Shown here piece by piece: positions 37,185 through 45,921 of a stretch of 52,483 bases of DNA. The position numbers and the translations under genes were made by a program. The DNA is from Methanomicrobiales archaeon (GTDB lineage: Archaea > Halobacteriota > Methanomicrobia > Methanomicrobiales > JACTUA01). Positions within the stretch are counted from its first letter, which is position 1. Every line of letters starts with the position of its first letter. The notes below the pieces were generated by a model. That model was not told the DNA's origin, did not search any database, and saw nothing but the letters and a program-made list of their open reading frames with translations. The stretch covers positions 1-52,483 of the forward strand of contig JARYLJ010000011.1 of assembly GCA_029907705.1 (NCBI GenBank), given 5' to 3'.

Positions 37185-37732
37185 ATTCGAAGGATGGCGA
37201 TTCATCCAGGTTTTTTCCCTCTTTTCCCGAGCACACGTTGTACAGACTTTAAACAAAATACATTCGAGAATTAGGGATTCACCACATCGCTCGTGTCAGC
37301 GCGATCGGATCGAACGTTATGGCCATGTTCATGCATTTCCCGAGTGACGGACGCAACCACCTCTCTGTGATAATATCGGTGCGTGCAGGCGATCGCCCGA
37401 AATTCGATCCAGGAGAGATCGAGATAATCACATGCATGGAAGATGGAACGGCAGGGGGATCGCATGGCGAACCCCCCGGAGCGTTCGATAGCATAAAAAG
37501 CAACGAGAAAAAGGCTGATCCCGGCATGGAAGATCTATATGCTGGGCCTCCTAAAAGTATCCCCATCCGTCGATCCGGTTTATAGAGGAGTTCATCAGAG
37601 GTTGATTCATGAAGCGAATAAATTCACTAAAAATGTCCACTCACCAAATGCGAGGGGCCGCATGATCATTAATTACCGTGCTTACGGAGGCGGTCGTATG
37701 CCGATCTGATCTGCCCTCCCATTCCAGATCGC
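37185..37732. other. intergenic region between convergent genes, holding repeat copy R4
   Basis: About 550 bp. T-runs at 37211-37226 may end the flippase transcript. Repeat R4 covers about 37240-37520. The remainder (37560-37732) is AT-richer with no recognisable gene. Confidence 0.55.
37240..37520 (+). repeat. dispersed intergenic repeat, copy R4 (modules A, B, C)
   Basis: Second complete copy. Module A is at 37261-37300 (GATTCACCACATCGCTCGTG). Module B is at 37381-37415 (CGTGCAGGCGATCGCCCGAA then ATTCGATCCAGGAG). Module C is at 37475-37500 (CCCGGAGCGTTCGATAGCAT then AAAAAG). Order and spacing match R1 and orientation is the same. Confidence 0.7.
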
Positions 37733-38191
37733 TCAGGGCCCCCCCGAGATCTGACGGATATGCCTCTCCGCATCCTTCATCAGCGAGGCCCTGTTATCCA
37801 GTCGGGCGATATCTCTGATCGCCTCGAGGAGATGGATCGATTCCTCCAGAAAGCTCAGGATATCCGCGGGGTACATGTCGATGCCATATTCGTAGAGGAG
37901 GTGCTCGTGTATCTGGTGATGATCCAGACCCTCCTCGCGGAGTTCGAATAATTTGCGTATGAATCTCTTCTCCGGGCACGCGCAGAAGGGGTTGTCACTG
38001 CAGGAGCAGCTGAGAAACTCGCGTGAAAATTCGAGTAACTGCTCACGAAGCTGATCTTCGAGCCTCTCGTACCTCAATCTGGTGCTGATCGCTTCCAGAA
38101 ATGCGGGATGAAATGCCGTATCGGGTATACGGTAACCCAGCGCCCTCTCTATCTTCCTCGACTCCCTGAATCGCGCCTTCGCTGCGATCAA
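37733..38191 (-). CDS. hypothetical protein with CxC...CxC motif (DUF5814-like)
   Basis: About 152 residues. A Cys-rich motif SCSCSDNPFCACPE is followed by a region (FELREEGLDHHQIHEHLLYE then YPADILSFLEESIHLLEAI) that recalls the C-terminal part of DUF5814 proteins of haloarchaea and methanogens (memory-based, uncertain). TTG 38191 is proposed as start because it overlaps the DUF2150 stop as TTGA behind GGGGAAGAGG; an in-frame ATG at 38323 would overlap the upstream gene by 136 bases. Cys may bind zinc. Confidence 0.5.
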   Translation of the reverse strand: MIAAKARFRESRKIERALGYRIPDTAFHPAFLEAISTRLRYERLEDQLREQLLEFSREFLSCSCSDNPFCACPEKRFIRKLFELREEGLDHHQIHEHLLYEYGIDMYPADILSFLEESIHLLEAIRDIARLDNRASLMKDAERHIRQISGGP

Positions 38192-38823
38192 ACCTCTTCC
38201 CCTGCCTCCTCGTCGAAGTTCTTGAGGGACGACATCGCCTCGCTCATCCTCTCGCACTCGATCAGCCATTCGTCGAAGAGCGTCGGCGATTCGAGATCGT
38301 CCTTCAGATATTTGCGGCAGCACGGCGTCCCGTTGATGACATTCGCTCCAATCTCTGCCGCGAAACTGAGCGCGCCTTCCATGTCCTTATCGACCATCTC
38401 GCGACCTTTTTTCACGAGGGATTTCATGTCGCGGTCGTATTCGCCCTTCAGATAGCGCCGGATCGATTCGAAGAGCACCACCTTTGAGAGCTGCAGCATC
38501 TCCACGATCTCCTCGAGATCTCCCTCCGGTGCCTCGCACATCACGATCTTCTCGACCTCTTTCACCTTCTCCATCGCCTCGTCGAGTGTAAAACGGCTGT
38601 TCTGGAAGAGCTTCACGATCTTCAAGGCCTCCAGTGTGATGTCCTCGGAGAAGCTGTCCAGTATCCGGAGACTTTCGGGCACCTCTTCGCTCCCCTCGGT
38701 GAACTCGAAGCTGGCATCCTTCAGTGAATTCAACCAGTTGTCCCACCGCTCCTGGTTGTAAAAAATGTAGAATAACCTCGGCTTTTCGGTAGAAATATCT
38801 GATTTCGCCTTTTTCTTCGCCAT
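38188..38823 (-). CDS. DUF2150 family protein
   Basis: 211-residue archaeal protein of unknown function. The N-terminus FYIFYNQERWDNWLNSL is the recognisable DUF2150 start; the remainder is helical and charged. A Cys pair (TPCCRKYL) lies near residue 168. ATG 38823 faces a divergent radical SAM gene. It overlaps the Cys-rich gene downstream, suggesting the two act together. Confidence 0.7.
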   Translation of the reverse strand: MAKKKAKSDISTEKPRLFYIFYNQERWDNWLNSLKDASFEFTEGSEEVPESLRILDSFSEDITLEALKIVKLFQNSRFTLDEAMEKVKEVEKIVMCEAPEGDLEEIVEMLQLSKVVLFESIRRYLKGEYDRDMKSLVKKGREMVDKDMEGALSFAAEIGANVINGTPCCRKYLKDDLESPTLFDEWLIECERMSEAMSSLKNFDEEAGEEV

Positions 38824-38975
38824 TTCAGTACCATATTTTTCTTTCTGATTAAAGACATTTCTATGTGAGATCCCCGGGATCGCGATCGTCCGGAGTGATG
38901 CTCACGGGATGATCCTGTCACCCCTACGAGGCAGGGACGAAAGCATGATGGCTGATCCAGCCCAGAGTCATATCC

Positions 38976-39908
38976 GTGAAACATGAGCCCTCCTACATTG
39001 CACTGCTCAGATCCGGGGTGCTGGGGGAACGCGTGAAGACGGCGAAGGATCTTCTGAAGGAGTGCCGGGTCTGCCCGAGGGAGTGCGGCGTGAACAGACT
39101 CGAGGACAAGAGGGGATTCTGCAGAACAGGCGCCCTCCCGGTGGTGTCGAGTTTCGGTCCACACTTTGGCGAAGAGCCCCCTCTCGTTGGTTCGCATGGA
39201 TCAGGTACGATCTTCATCACCCACTGCAACATGAGGTGTGAATTCTGCCAGAACTACGAAATAAGTCAGTGCGGCCAGGGCACCGAGTTAGAAATCCGGA
39301 CGCTGGGGGAAATCATGCTGAAGCTGCAGGATAGGGGCTGCCACAACATTAACTTCGTGACCCCGACTCATGTGGTCCCACAGATTCTCGAAGCGCTCGA
39401 ATACGCGGCCAGGGAGGGCCTGGCGATTCCGCTCGTTTACAACAGCGGGGGCTACGATTCGGTGGAGACCCTGAGATTACTCGATGGCGTCTTCGACATA
39501 TATATGCCGGATGCGAAATACGGTGACGACAGGGTGGCCATGGCACTCTCGCATGCCCCCGGGTACACACGCTTCATGAAGGCGGCGCTGCTGGAGATGC
39601 AGCGGCAGGTGGGCGATCTCGTCATCGAAGGTGGCCTGGCTCTCCGCGGGCTGATCATCAGGCATCTCGTCCTCCCCGGGGATCTTGCCGGCACCGAAAA
39701 GGTGATGCGTTTCATCGCGGAGGAGATCTCACGCGATGCATACGTGAATGTGATGGCGCAGTACCGGCCGATGTGGCATGTGCTCGAACCAGGAGATAAC
39801 CCGCTTCTCAGACGTCTGCGGAGGCCCATCACGCTGGAGGAGTACAGATACGCAATCTCCTGTGCAAGGAGGGCAGGGCTCCACCGTGGTTTCTCTGACC
39901 TCTGCTGA
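38976..39908 (+). CDS. radical SAM protein, PflX-like (COG1313)
   Basis: 310-residue radical SAM enzyme. The 4Fe-4S motif is CNMRCEFCQNY. A preceding Cys cluster (CRVCPRECGVNR and CRTGALPVVSSFG) is the pattern of the PflX/AmmeMemoRadiSam-related family. HGSGTIFITHC, LPGDLAGTE and YMPDAKYG fit. The substrate is unknown. GTG 38976 is the start; ATG 38983 is out of frame. Confidence 0.85.
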   Translation: MKHEPSYIALLRSGVLGERVKTAKDLLKECRVCPRECGVNRLEDKRGFCRTGALPVVSSFGPHFGEEPPLVGSHGSGTIFITHCNMRCEFCQNYEISQCGQGTELEIRTLGEIMLKLQDRGCHNINFVTPTHVVPQILEALEYAAREGLAIPLVYNSGGYDSVETLRLLDGVFDIYMPDAKYGDDRVAMALSHAPGYTRFMKAALLEMQRQVGDLVIEGGLALRGLIIRHLVLPGDLAGTEKVMRFIAEEISRDAYVNVMAQYRPMWHVLEPGDNPLLRRLRRPITLEEYRYAISCARRAGLHRGFSDLC

Positions 39909-39947
39909 ACTTCGAGAGTCTTTAACCACGAAGTTCCGACTTGAAGG

Positions 39948-40520
39948 TCACCGGGCGAGCCAGTCGAGCCATCCTTTCTTCCTCTCCCTGTGAAATATGG
40001 CAGCATCCTCCTTCAGCGACCTGATATCCTCGACGGAGAAGATCGTATCCGGATACTTCTTTCCCAGGATATCCATGAGGAGATCCACCTTCGCCCTGGG
40101 CGAGAGGACGAGCAGAACGGATACCACCGAACCGAAGCTGCCCTTCCCCTCGAGCTGCGTGATGCCGAAGCCCTGTTCACGGAGATCGACGATCATGGGA
40201 AACGGGTTGCCCTTCGCGATGATCCTCACGATGACATGCCCGAGTTTTATCCGGTTCTCCATCTCGATTCCGATTACTGTGCCGATCGCATAGCCCGCGA
40301 TATAGGCGAGCAGACAGACCGGATTCGTCAGATTGAAGAGGACGATGCCCGTGGATAGCAGCCAGACACTGATCTCACCCGTCCCCACGGCAGCCGCGAG
40401 ATACTTGAAGCCTCTCGCGATGTATACCTGCCGGATGGTCTTCAGGCTCGTTTCGACGATGCGTGCCGACAGGATGACAAGCGGAAGTACCACCCAGCGA
40501 AAGAACTCCGTCTCCTCCAT
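39948..40520 (-). CDS. DUF5698/DUF2179 membrane protein (UPF0316)
   Basis: 190 residues with three N-terminal membrane segments (about 10-90; ARIVETSLKTIRQVYIARG is typical) and a C-terminal soluble DUF2179 domain (100-180). DUF2179 domains in YitT-type proteins bind small ligands. Role unknown. Convergent with the radical SAM gene. Confidence 0.82.
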   Translation of the reverse strand: MEETEFFRWVVLPLVILSARIVETSLKTIRQVYIARGFKYLAAAVGTGEISVWLLSTGIVLFNLTNPVCLLAYIAGYAIGTVIGIEMENRIKLGHVIVRIIAKGNPFPMIVDLREQGFGITQLEGKGSFGSVVSVLLVLSPRAKVDLLMDILGKKYPDTIFSVEDIRSLKEDAAIFHRERKKGWLDWLAR

Positions 40521-40736
40521 TCAGGTCATCACAGGTATACGTTGATGCCCCGTATATATTGCAGAGATTGGATTGAACTATACCGGGTTATCACTGGCAT
40601 TCCTGATGACCATTGGAGCATCGCATCAGGCATGCATGAGCCTCGCCTGCCTTTTAAGATTCAGCTGACGGTATTTTCTCGATTTTCCGAACATCCGAAA
40701 AATCAGCATGGAATATGGGATGAATCCTCCTTTATC

Positions 40737-41918
40737 CTACCGGCTGACAGCCAGACCGTTCTCCTCCGCGATTTCGACAAATGCATCTGCGAGATGCTGC
40801 ACCTGACGCTCCGATAGCCCGTACGTATTGAACTTCCACACCTTCGTGGCTCCCGGGATGAGCCCGACGATGCCCCTGTCCTTCAGGGCGCTGCTCAAAA
40901 AATATCCCTTTTTTTTATGTTTCTGTGCAATAATATCGAAGGATTCCCTGGTATCCACTCGGGTGAGGGTGTGCTTCCTCGGATACTCACTCAGAATCCT
41001 TGTCCCCTCGATGGATCGGAGCGCCTGAACGACGATCTCTCCCATCTCCAGCTCTCTGCTCCATCTTTTCACCCGGTCGCGTACGGTGGGAAAAGAAGCC
41101 ATCATACCCATGAGGGTAACCCCCATCAGCGTGCAGCCCATCATTTCCACCTCCTTTATTCCAAATGTACGGCCGGTCACATCCCCCCTTGAGGCAGTGG
41201 TCCTCAGCACCTCGTTCGCTCTCTCACTCGTAGTGGCGAGCACCCCGGAAGGGGCGGGGGATGCCATACTCTTGTGCCCGGAACCCACCACGAAGTCGAC
41301 GCCAAGTTCCTTACCATCCACAGGCAAAATCCCGACCGAGTATGCACCATTGTAGAGCACCGGTATGTCATACTGGTGTGCGACCTTCGCAACACCCTTC
41401 ACCTCGTGTTCGTTTCCGAACTGATAATCGAAGTGATCGATGAAGAGGAGGGACGGGTTTCTTCCATATACACTTTTCACCTCCTCGATCTTATCCGCTG
41501 CTGCATCAGCAGTGATATGTCCGGAAGTGCTCTTCGCTATCTCCAGAGGCATGCCGCCCACTGCCTCGACAGCAAGAAATTCGGTGTAGTGGGATAAAGC
41601 GGTAAGCAGGACCGGATCCCCTCTCCCCACATATGCACCTGCGATCGCCTGAAACCCCCTCCTCGCCCCGGGAACGACCCGGGCGATATCCATGTTGAGG
41701 AAAGTGGCGAGTTCTCTGTGGAACTGGTCGACAGGCGGTGTTTTGATGAAGTCCAGCCTGAAGGGTTTGCGGCAGTGATCGCAGACGGAATACCCGTCCC
41801 CATAGGCGATGATCGCCTTCATCGCATCGGAAGTGAGCCTCCCACCCGCCTGTATGGGGTCGATATTGATGTAGAGCTCCTCGACCTGCCTCGTCTCTAT
41901 CCTTCCCGTACATCTCAT
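40737..41918 (-). CDS. pscS: O-phospho-L-seryl-tRNA(Cys):Cys-tRNA synthase (SepCysS)
   Basis: PLP enzyme (393 residues) that converts Sep-tRNA(Cys) to Cys-tRNA(Cys), the tRNA-dependent cysteine route of methanogens. PLP-Lys lies in GSGHKSMASP; the catalytic Cys pair is in YSVCDHC (C46, C49) and a third Cys in EMMGCTLMG. INIDPIQAGGRLT is the family N-terminus, preceded by about 15 extra residues. It overlaps the upstream small gene by 4 bases. SepRS is not in this window. Confidence 0.93.
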   Translation of the reverse strand: MRCTGRIETRQVEELYINIDPIQAGGRLTSDAMKAIIAYGDGYSVCDHCRKPFRLDFIKTPPVDQFHRELATFLNMDIARVVPGARRGFQAIAGAYVGRGDPVLLTALSHYTEFLAVEAVGGMPLEIAKSTSGHITADAAADKIEEVKSVYGRNPSLLFIDHFDYQFGNEHEVKGVAKVAHQYDIPVLYNGAYSVGILPVDGKELGVDFVVGSGHKSMASPAPSGVLATTSERANEVLRTTASRGDVTGRTFGIKEVEMMGCTLMGVTLMGMMASFPTVRDRVKRWSRELEMGEIVVQALRSIEGTRILSEYPRKHTLTRVDTRESFDIIAQKHKKKGYFLSSALKDRGIVGLIPGATKVWKFNTYGLSERQVQHLADAFVEIAEENGLAVSR

Positions 41919-42160
41919 CGGAGAAGCTCCTCCTTCAGGACTCCCAGCTGCCTCCCCATCTCTTCGAGGAGCACTCTGACTCTTTCCTGTTCGCTTTCAT
42001 TCAGTTCATGGGCCGGCGCCGTGCTTCTCAATATCGCACGAATATCCGTCAGCGCGAAGAATGCATGGAAGAGGGAATCGACCGCACGCTGAGACACCAG
42101 ATTCACCATATCAGATTCTCGCGCAAGAAGAGATAGCCTTCTCCCCTGCCGGCCACACAT
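41915..42160 (-). CDS. small helical protein translationally coupled to SepCysS
   Basis: 81 residues (64 if it starts at ATG 42109, VNLVSQRAVDSLFHAFF...). It is predicted to be two amphipathic helices (VSQRAVDSLFHAFFALTDI and SEQERVRVLLEEMGRQL). ATG 42160 lies about 26 bases after a TATA-like ATTTAAAG on the minus strand, allowing a leaderless start. Its stop overlaps the SepCysS start (ATGA). Class I methanogens have a scaffold, SepCysE, joining SepRS and SepCysS; this gene could be a short counterpart, but I see no direct sequence proof. Confidence 0.55.
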   Translation of the reverse strand: MCGRQGRRLSLLARESDMVNLVSQRAVDSLFHAFFALTDIRAILRSTAPAHELNESEQERVRVLLEEMGRQLGVLKEELLR

Positions 42161-42188
42161 ATTCGCACCGGTATGGAAATAACTTTAA

Positions 42189-43277
42189 ATGGCATTTCCG
42201 ATGTTTGATCAGATGCTGGATATCGTCTACGAGCGCGGAGTCGGGAGCAGGGAGAGGATATCCGGGCTCGTAAGGGTGTTAGAGAAGTCATGCCCGGATG
42301 CGTCAGAACTCTGGAGATCCGATGATATCCCCCGATGGGAGCATGAAATCCGCATCGCCGCGGTGGATGGAAGTTACAACAGGCTGGATTTCAGGAACTT
42401 CGTACTCTTTGCGATAGACGCGGAGTCCGTCATGTACGAGGGTGATGGTATCAGGAACCGGCAGGAGGCGGTGGTGGATCTCCTGCGGCCCTACCGCTAT
42501 GCAAAGAACAGGCTGCAGCTCTACATGACACTGCTCGAAATGAGGCTTGCATATCTGACACTGGAAGTGGAGAGGCCGGATCGCCTCCTCTTCGATGGAT
42601 CGCTCTACGGACATGCCATCCGCCCGATGCCGTTCGAGAGGGAGATCTCCGAAGAGACGAGGTCCCGGGTCATGGAGGACTACCTGCCAGAGCTCCAGGC
42701 GGCAATTGAGAGCAACAGAGCGATGATCACTTCGTTTCTCTTCTTCGATGGGATGCAAAAGGATTTCAGGGATGAATTCGCGGAGGCGGCAAGCTATCTG
42801 GAGTACCTGGAGCGTCTTCTGGTCCTGTCCATGCTCCTGAACCGGTACAGGAATTCTCTTATCGGGATATCCAAGACAGCCCAGAGGACCGATTTCTTCA
42901 ACGCAGAGGTGCCTGACATGGCGATCTTCGAGAGATCCACGAAGGGTGCGGGGTGGTCGATCCCTGTTCGGCTCCCGCTTCAGCGCGAGGCGAAGAGGGG
43001 GTTTCCCATACTGGATGATTTTTACAGAGGGCTCGATTTCATGACGTGCTATGCGAGGCTGGAGGATGGAGCGAACATGCTCAGACTGGAATTTCCTTAT
43101 GCGATCGACGAGAGGGAGATCGTTCGCAACCTCTCACTGTTGCGGGAGACAAGCGCCGGAGGTTATCCCTATCTGCTGCGTCGCGCCCACAGGGACGTGG
43201 TGATCGGACATCAGGATATGGAGAGGCTCGCACACCTCTTCGGTCTCTTCGGGCGGACAGGGAGGGAGATGCTGTGA
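42189..43277 (+). CDS. nurA: NurA 5'-3' nuclease
   Basis: DNA end-resection nuclease (362 residues) that works with HerA and Mre11-Rad50. The conserved catalytic AAVDGSYNRL is at about 56-65, RLLFDGSLYGH in the middle, and the C-terminal region has RAHRDVVIGHQDME. It starts the plus-strand operon; the HerA GTG overlaps its stop. The upstream region is short and shared with the divergent small gene. Confidence 0.88.
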   Translation: MAFPMFDQMLDIVYERGVGSRERISGLVRVLEKSCPDASELWRSDDIPRWEHEIRIAAVDGSYNRLDFRNFVLFAIDAESVMYEGDGIRNRQEAVVDLLRPYRYAKNRLQLYMTLLEMRLAYLTLEVERPDRLLFDGSLYGHAIRPMPFEREISEETRSRVMEDYLPELQAAIESNRAMITSFLFFDGMQKDFRDEFAEAASYLEYLERLLVLSMLLNRYRNSLIGISKTAQRTDFFNAEVPDMAIFERSTKGAGWSIPVRLPLQREAKRGFPILDDFYRGLDFMTCYARLEDGANMLRLEFPYAIDEREIVRNLSLLRETSAGGYPYLLRRAHRDVVIGHQDMERLAHLFGLFGRTGREML

Positions 43278-44788
43278 ACGCTGGTGAAGTGCTGGGGCGC
43301 TGCATCGGAGAGGCGACCACAGAGCGGGTGCAGTTCGTATCGAAGAAGATGCCCAGGATCGGGGAGTTCGTGATCCTGGAGTGCGACTTCGGCGCTGTCC
43401 TCGGCATGATCGAGACACTCGCAAGGGGAAGCGTGGCGATACCGGAGGACATCTTCGATCCTGCCTCGGTGGAGAAGATTCGGGCGATGGAGGGGGACGA
43501 GTACTACATACAGGGGAGCGTGAGGATCCTGGGTGAGGTGGAGTCGATGAAGATACCTCGCACTCCTCCGCCCCCAGGCACGCGCGTGATGTGTGCACCC
43601 CCTGTGGTCCTCATGAGAATATTCGGTGACCCCGGAAACGGCATCCGTCTCGGAACACTGGTGACGCAGCCCGAAGTGCCCGTGTACGTGCATACGAACA
43701 GGATGGTCACCAGGCATCTCGCCGTCCTCGCCATGACCGGCGCGGGCAAGTCCAACACCGTTGCGGTCATTGCAGACGGCATCCTCGGGATGAGGGGCAC
43801 GGTCCTGATATTCGATATGCATTCGGAATACATCTCCGCCTCCTTCACCTCCGGCAGGGTCACCCCGATGAGAACCGTCCTCAATCCGAAACACCTCTCC
43901 CAGACGGAGCTTGCGAAACTTGCGAATATACATGGCGAACGTGCGTATGTCCAGTCCAGGTACTTCAGAATGGCCTATACGACGGCGATCAGGGATCTGC
44001 AGGAGAATACGATTGGAATATCGGAATTCTTCATGCATATGAAGGATCTCCTGGACGGCTACCTGGAGGAGGAGCGCTTCAGGGACGACAAAACAGCAAT
44101 CAATGCAGTCAGGAACAAGATCGAGGAGTTCGAGGAGAGGTACGAGCAGATCATCGACCTCACCGGCAGGGAGTTTTCAGAGAGTCTCGTTCCCGGAACG
44201 GTGAATGTGATCGATCTCGGGGCGGTGGATGAGGATGCGGCTGACGTGATCGTAAGCCACGCATTGAGGAAAATCCTCACCGGAAGGAAGCAGTATATCA
44301 GGAAGAGGGAGGGCATCCCCTTCCCACTCCTCATCGTACTCGAGGAGGCCCACATACTCTCCCCGAAGACCCGTTCGACAGATTCCAAGTACTGGATCAG
44401 TCGTGTGGCCAGAGAGGGCAGGAAGTTCGGGGTGGGGCTCTGCCTCGTCTCGCAGAGCCCGAAATCGCTCGATCCTGATTCACTCTCGCAGATGAACAAC
44501 ATGATCATCTCCAGGCTCATACAGCCGGAGGACCAGAGGCATGTACAGAGCGCGAGCGAGAGCCTCTCCGAGGATCTCCTGGCGCAGCTCGCATCCCTGA
44601 ACATCGGAGAGGCGATCGCGATTGGACCGATGACGAAGATACCTGCGCTCGTCAAAATTGACGAGTTCAGGGGGCGTCTCGTCGGTGGCGACATCGATGT
44701 CGTGGGCGAGTGGCGACGGGCAGTGGAGGGAAGGGAACAGGAGAGGGACGCTCGCAGGAGGGAGATCGGTCAGATGGAGGACTATTGA
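43274..44788 (+). CDS. herA: HerA DNA helicase/translocase
   Basis: Hexameric FtsK/HerA-type ATPase (504 residues). HAS-barrel N-terminus (1-100), Walker A TGAGKSNTV, Walker B LLIVLEEAHIL and the arginine/sensor region VARELSFGKFGVG-type (here VAREGRKFGVGLCLVSQSPK). GTG 43274 overlaps the nurA stop and gives the family N-terminus (NAGEVLGRC); a longer frame to 43046 lies inside nurA and is rejected. The stop overlaps mre11 by one base. Confidence 0.92.
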   Translation: MNAGEVLGRCIGEATTERVQFVSKKMPRIGEFVILECDFGAVLGMIETLARGSVAIPEDIFDPASVEKIRAMEGDEYYIQGSVRILGEVESMKIPRTPPPPGTRVMCAPPVVLMRIFGDPGNGIRLGTLVTQPEVPVYVHTNRMVTRHLAVLAMTGAGKSNTVAVIADGILGMRGTVLIFDMHSEYISASFTSGRVTPMRTVLNPKHLSQTELAKLANIHGERAYVQSRYFRMAYTTAIRDLQENTIGISEFFMHMKDLLDGYLEEERFRDDKTAINAVRNKIEEFEERYEQIIDLTGREFSESLVPGTVNVIDLGAVDEDAADVIVSHALRKILTGRKQYIRKREGIPFPLLIVLEEAHILSPKTRSTDSKYWISRVAREGRKFGVGLCLVSQSPKSLDPDSLSQMNNMIISRLIQPEDQRHVQSASESLSEDLLAQLASLNIGEAIAIGPMTKIPALVKIDEFRGRLVGGDIDVVGEWRRAVEGREQERDARRREIGQMEDY

Positions 44789-45921
44789 TGAGGATCGCGC
44801 ACCTCGCCGATTCGCACCTTGGCTTCCGGCAGTATGGTCTATACGAGAGAGAGGAGGATTTCTATGCGATATTCGAAGAGACGGTCGAGAGGATCATCGC
44901 GGAGAGGCCTGACTGCGTCATCCATGCCGGCGATCTCTTCGAACGCTCCCAGCCTCCCACGAAGGCGTTGCGGGTGGTCCAGCAGGCGCTCGGCAGATTG
45001 GACAATGCGGGAATCCCCATCTATGCGGTGCCCGGTAACCACGATATCCTGATCCGACGAAATTCACTCCCCCCGCATATACTCTACGATTATCTGGGGA
45101 TGAAGATCATCGGCGGCAGGAATCCCTGGTATACCCATGGGGAGACCTTCATCGGCGGTATTCCATACAGGTCGAAGATCTATCATGCGGCAATGATAGA
45201 GGATCTGGGGAGGCTCGCCGCGGCAGCGGAGCCCTTCAGAAAACGGATCCTCGTCCTGCATCAGGCGATCGAGACATACCTGCCCTTCGAGTACGAGCTG
45301 AGGCTGGAGGAGATCCCGCCTTCCTTCGACTACTATGCAATGGGGCACATCCACAAAAGGATCGTCGAGACGCACGGCCAGGGGATACTCGCATACCCCG
45401 GCTCCAGCGAACTCTGGTCCATGGACGAACTTTCATCGTACAAGAGAGATGGAAAAGGTTTCAATCTGGTCGATCTGGAACATGACCGTCAGGAATTGGT
45501 GAAGATCGACCTTCCGCTCCATCGTGAAATTCTGGACGAGACGATTCCACTGGAGAGGCTCGAGGAGTATCTGGATTCAATCGTCGAACGGCTCAGAGCA
45601 CTCCCGGAGCGGCCGATTCTCAACGTGAAAATTACGGACGTGAAGGAGGGGTCTGCCCCCGTCTACGCGAAGCTGGAACATGCACTGGGTGATCTCGTCC
45701 TGCAGCTCAGGCCTCGCTTCGTCTCGGCCGAAGAAGAGAATCTGGAGAGCGTGACGGAGGGTTCGCTGGAGATACATGCGGTGATCGCGAAGAGATGTGG
45801 AGATGACAGTGCCCTGTGCGAGCTAGCGCTCTCGCTCTTCGATCTTCTCAGCCGGGGAGATTCCGAACTTTTAGAGGAGGCGTCTGCGATGGCTGAAGAG
45901 GCACAAAGGAGGCTTGCATGA
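44788..45921 (+). CDS. mre11: DNA repair exonuclease Mre11
   Basis: Mn-dependent nuclease (377 residues) for double-strand-break ends. Phosphoesterase motifs: LADSHLG, HAGDLFE, VPGNHDI, LHQAIE and YYAMGHIHK, with PGSSELWS after them. ATG 44788 shares its A with the HerA stop (TGATG). It overlaps rad50 by four bases. All metal-ligand motifs are intact. Confidence 0.95.
   Translation: MRIAHLADSHLGFRQYGLYEREEDFYAIFEETVERIIAERPDCVIHAGDLFERSQPPTKALRVVQQALGRLDNAGIPIYAVPGNHDILIRRNSLPPHILYDYLGMKIIGGRNPWYTHGETFIGGIPYRSKIYHAAMIEDLGRLAAAAEPFRKRILVLHQAIETYLPFEYELRLEEIPPSFDYYAMGHIHKRIVETHGQGILAYPGSSELWSMDELSSYKRDGKGFNLVDLEHDRQELVKIDLPLHREILDETIPLERLEEYLDSIVERLRALPERPILNVKITDVKEGSAPVYAKLEHALGDLVLQLRPRFVSAEEENLESVTEGSLEIHAVIAKRCGDDSALCELALSLFDLLSRGDSELLEEASAMAEEAQRRLA

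Noticed and set aside
37733-38323. Longer 196-codon version of the Cys-rich gene
   Set aside because: It would overlap the DUF2150 gene by 136 bases with Arg/Gly-rich sequence; the TTG at 38191 with a ribosome site is more likely.
43046-43273. N-terminal extension of HerA
   Set aside because: It lies within nurA in another frame and is Arg/Ser-rich shadow sequence; the GTG at 43274 gives the family N-terminus.
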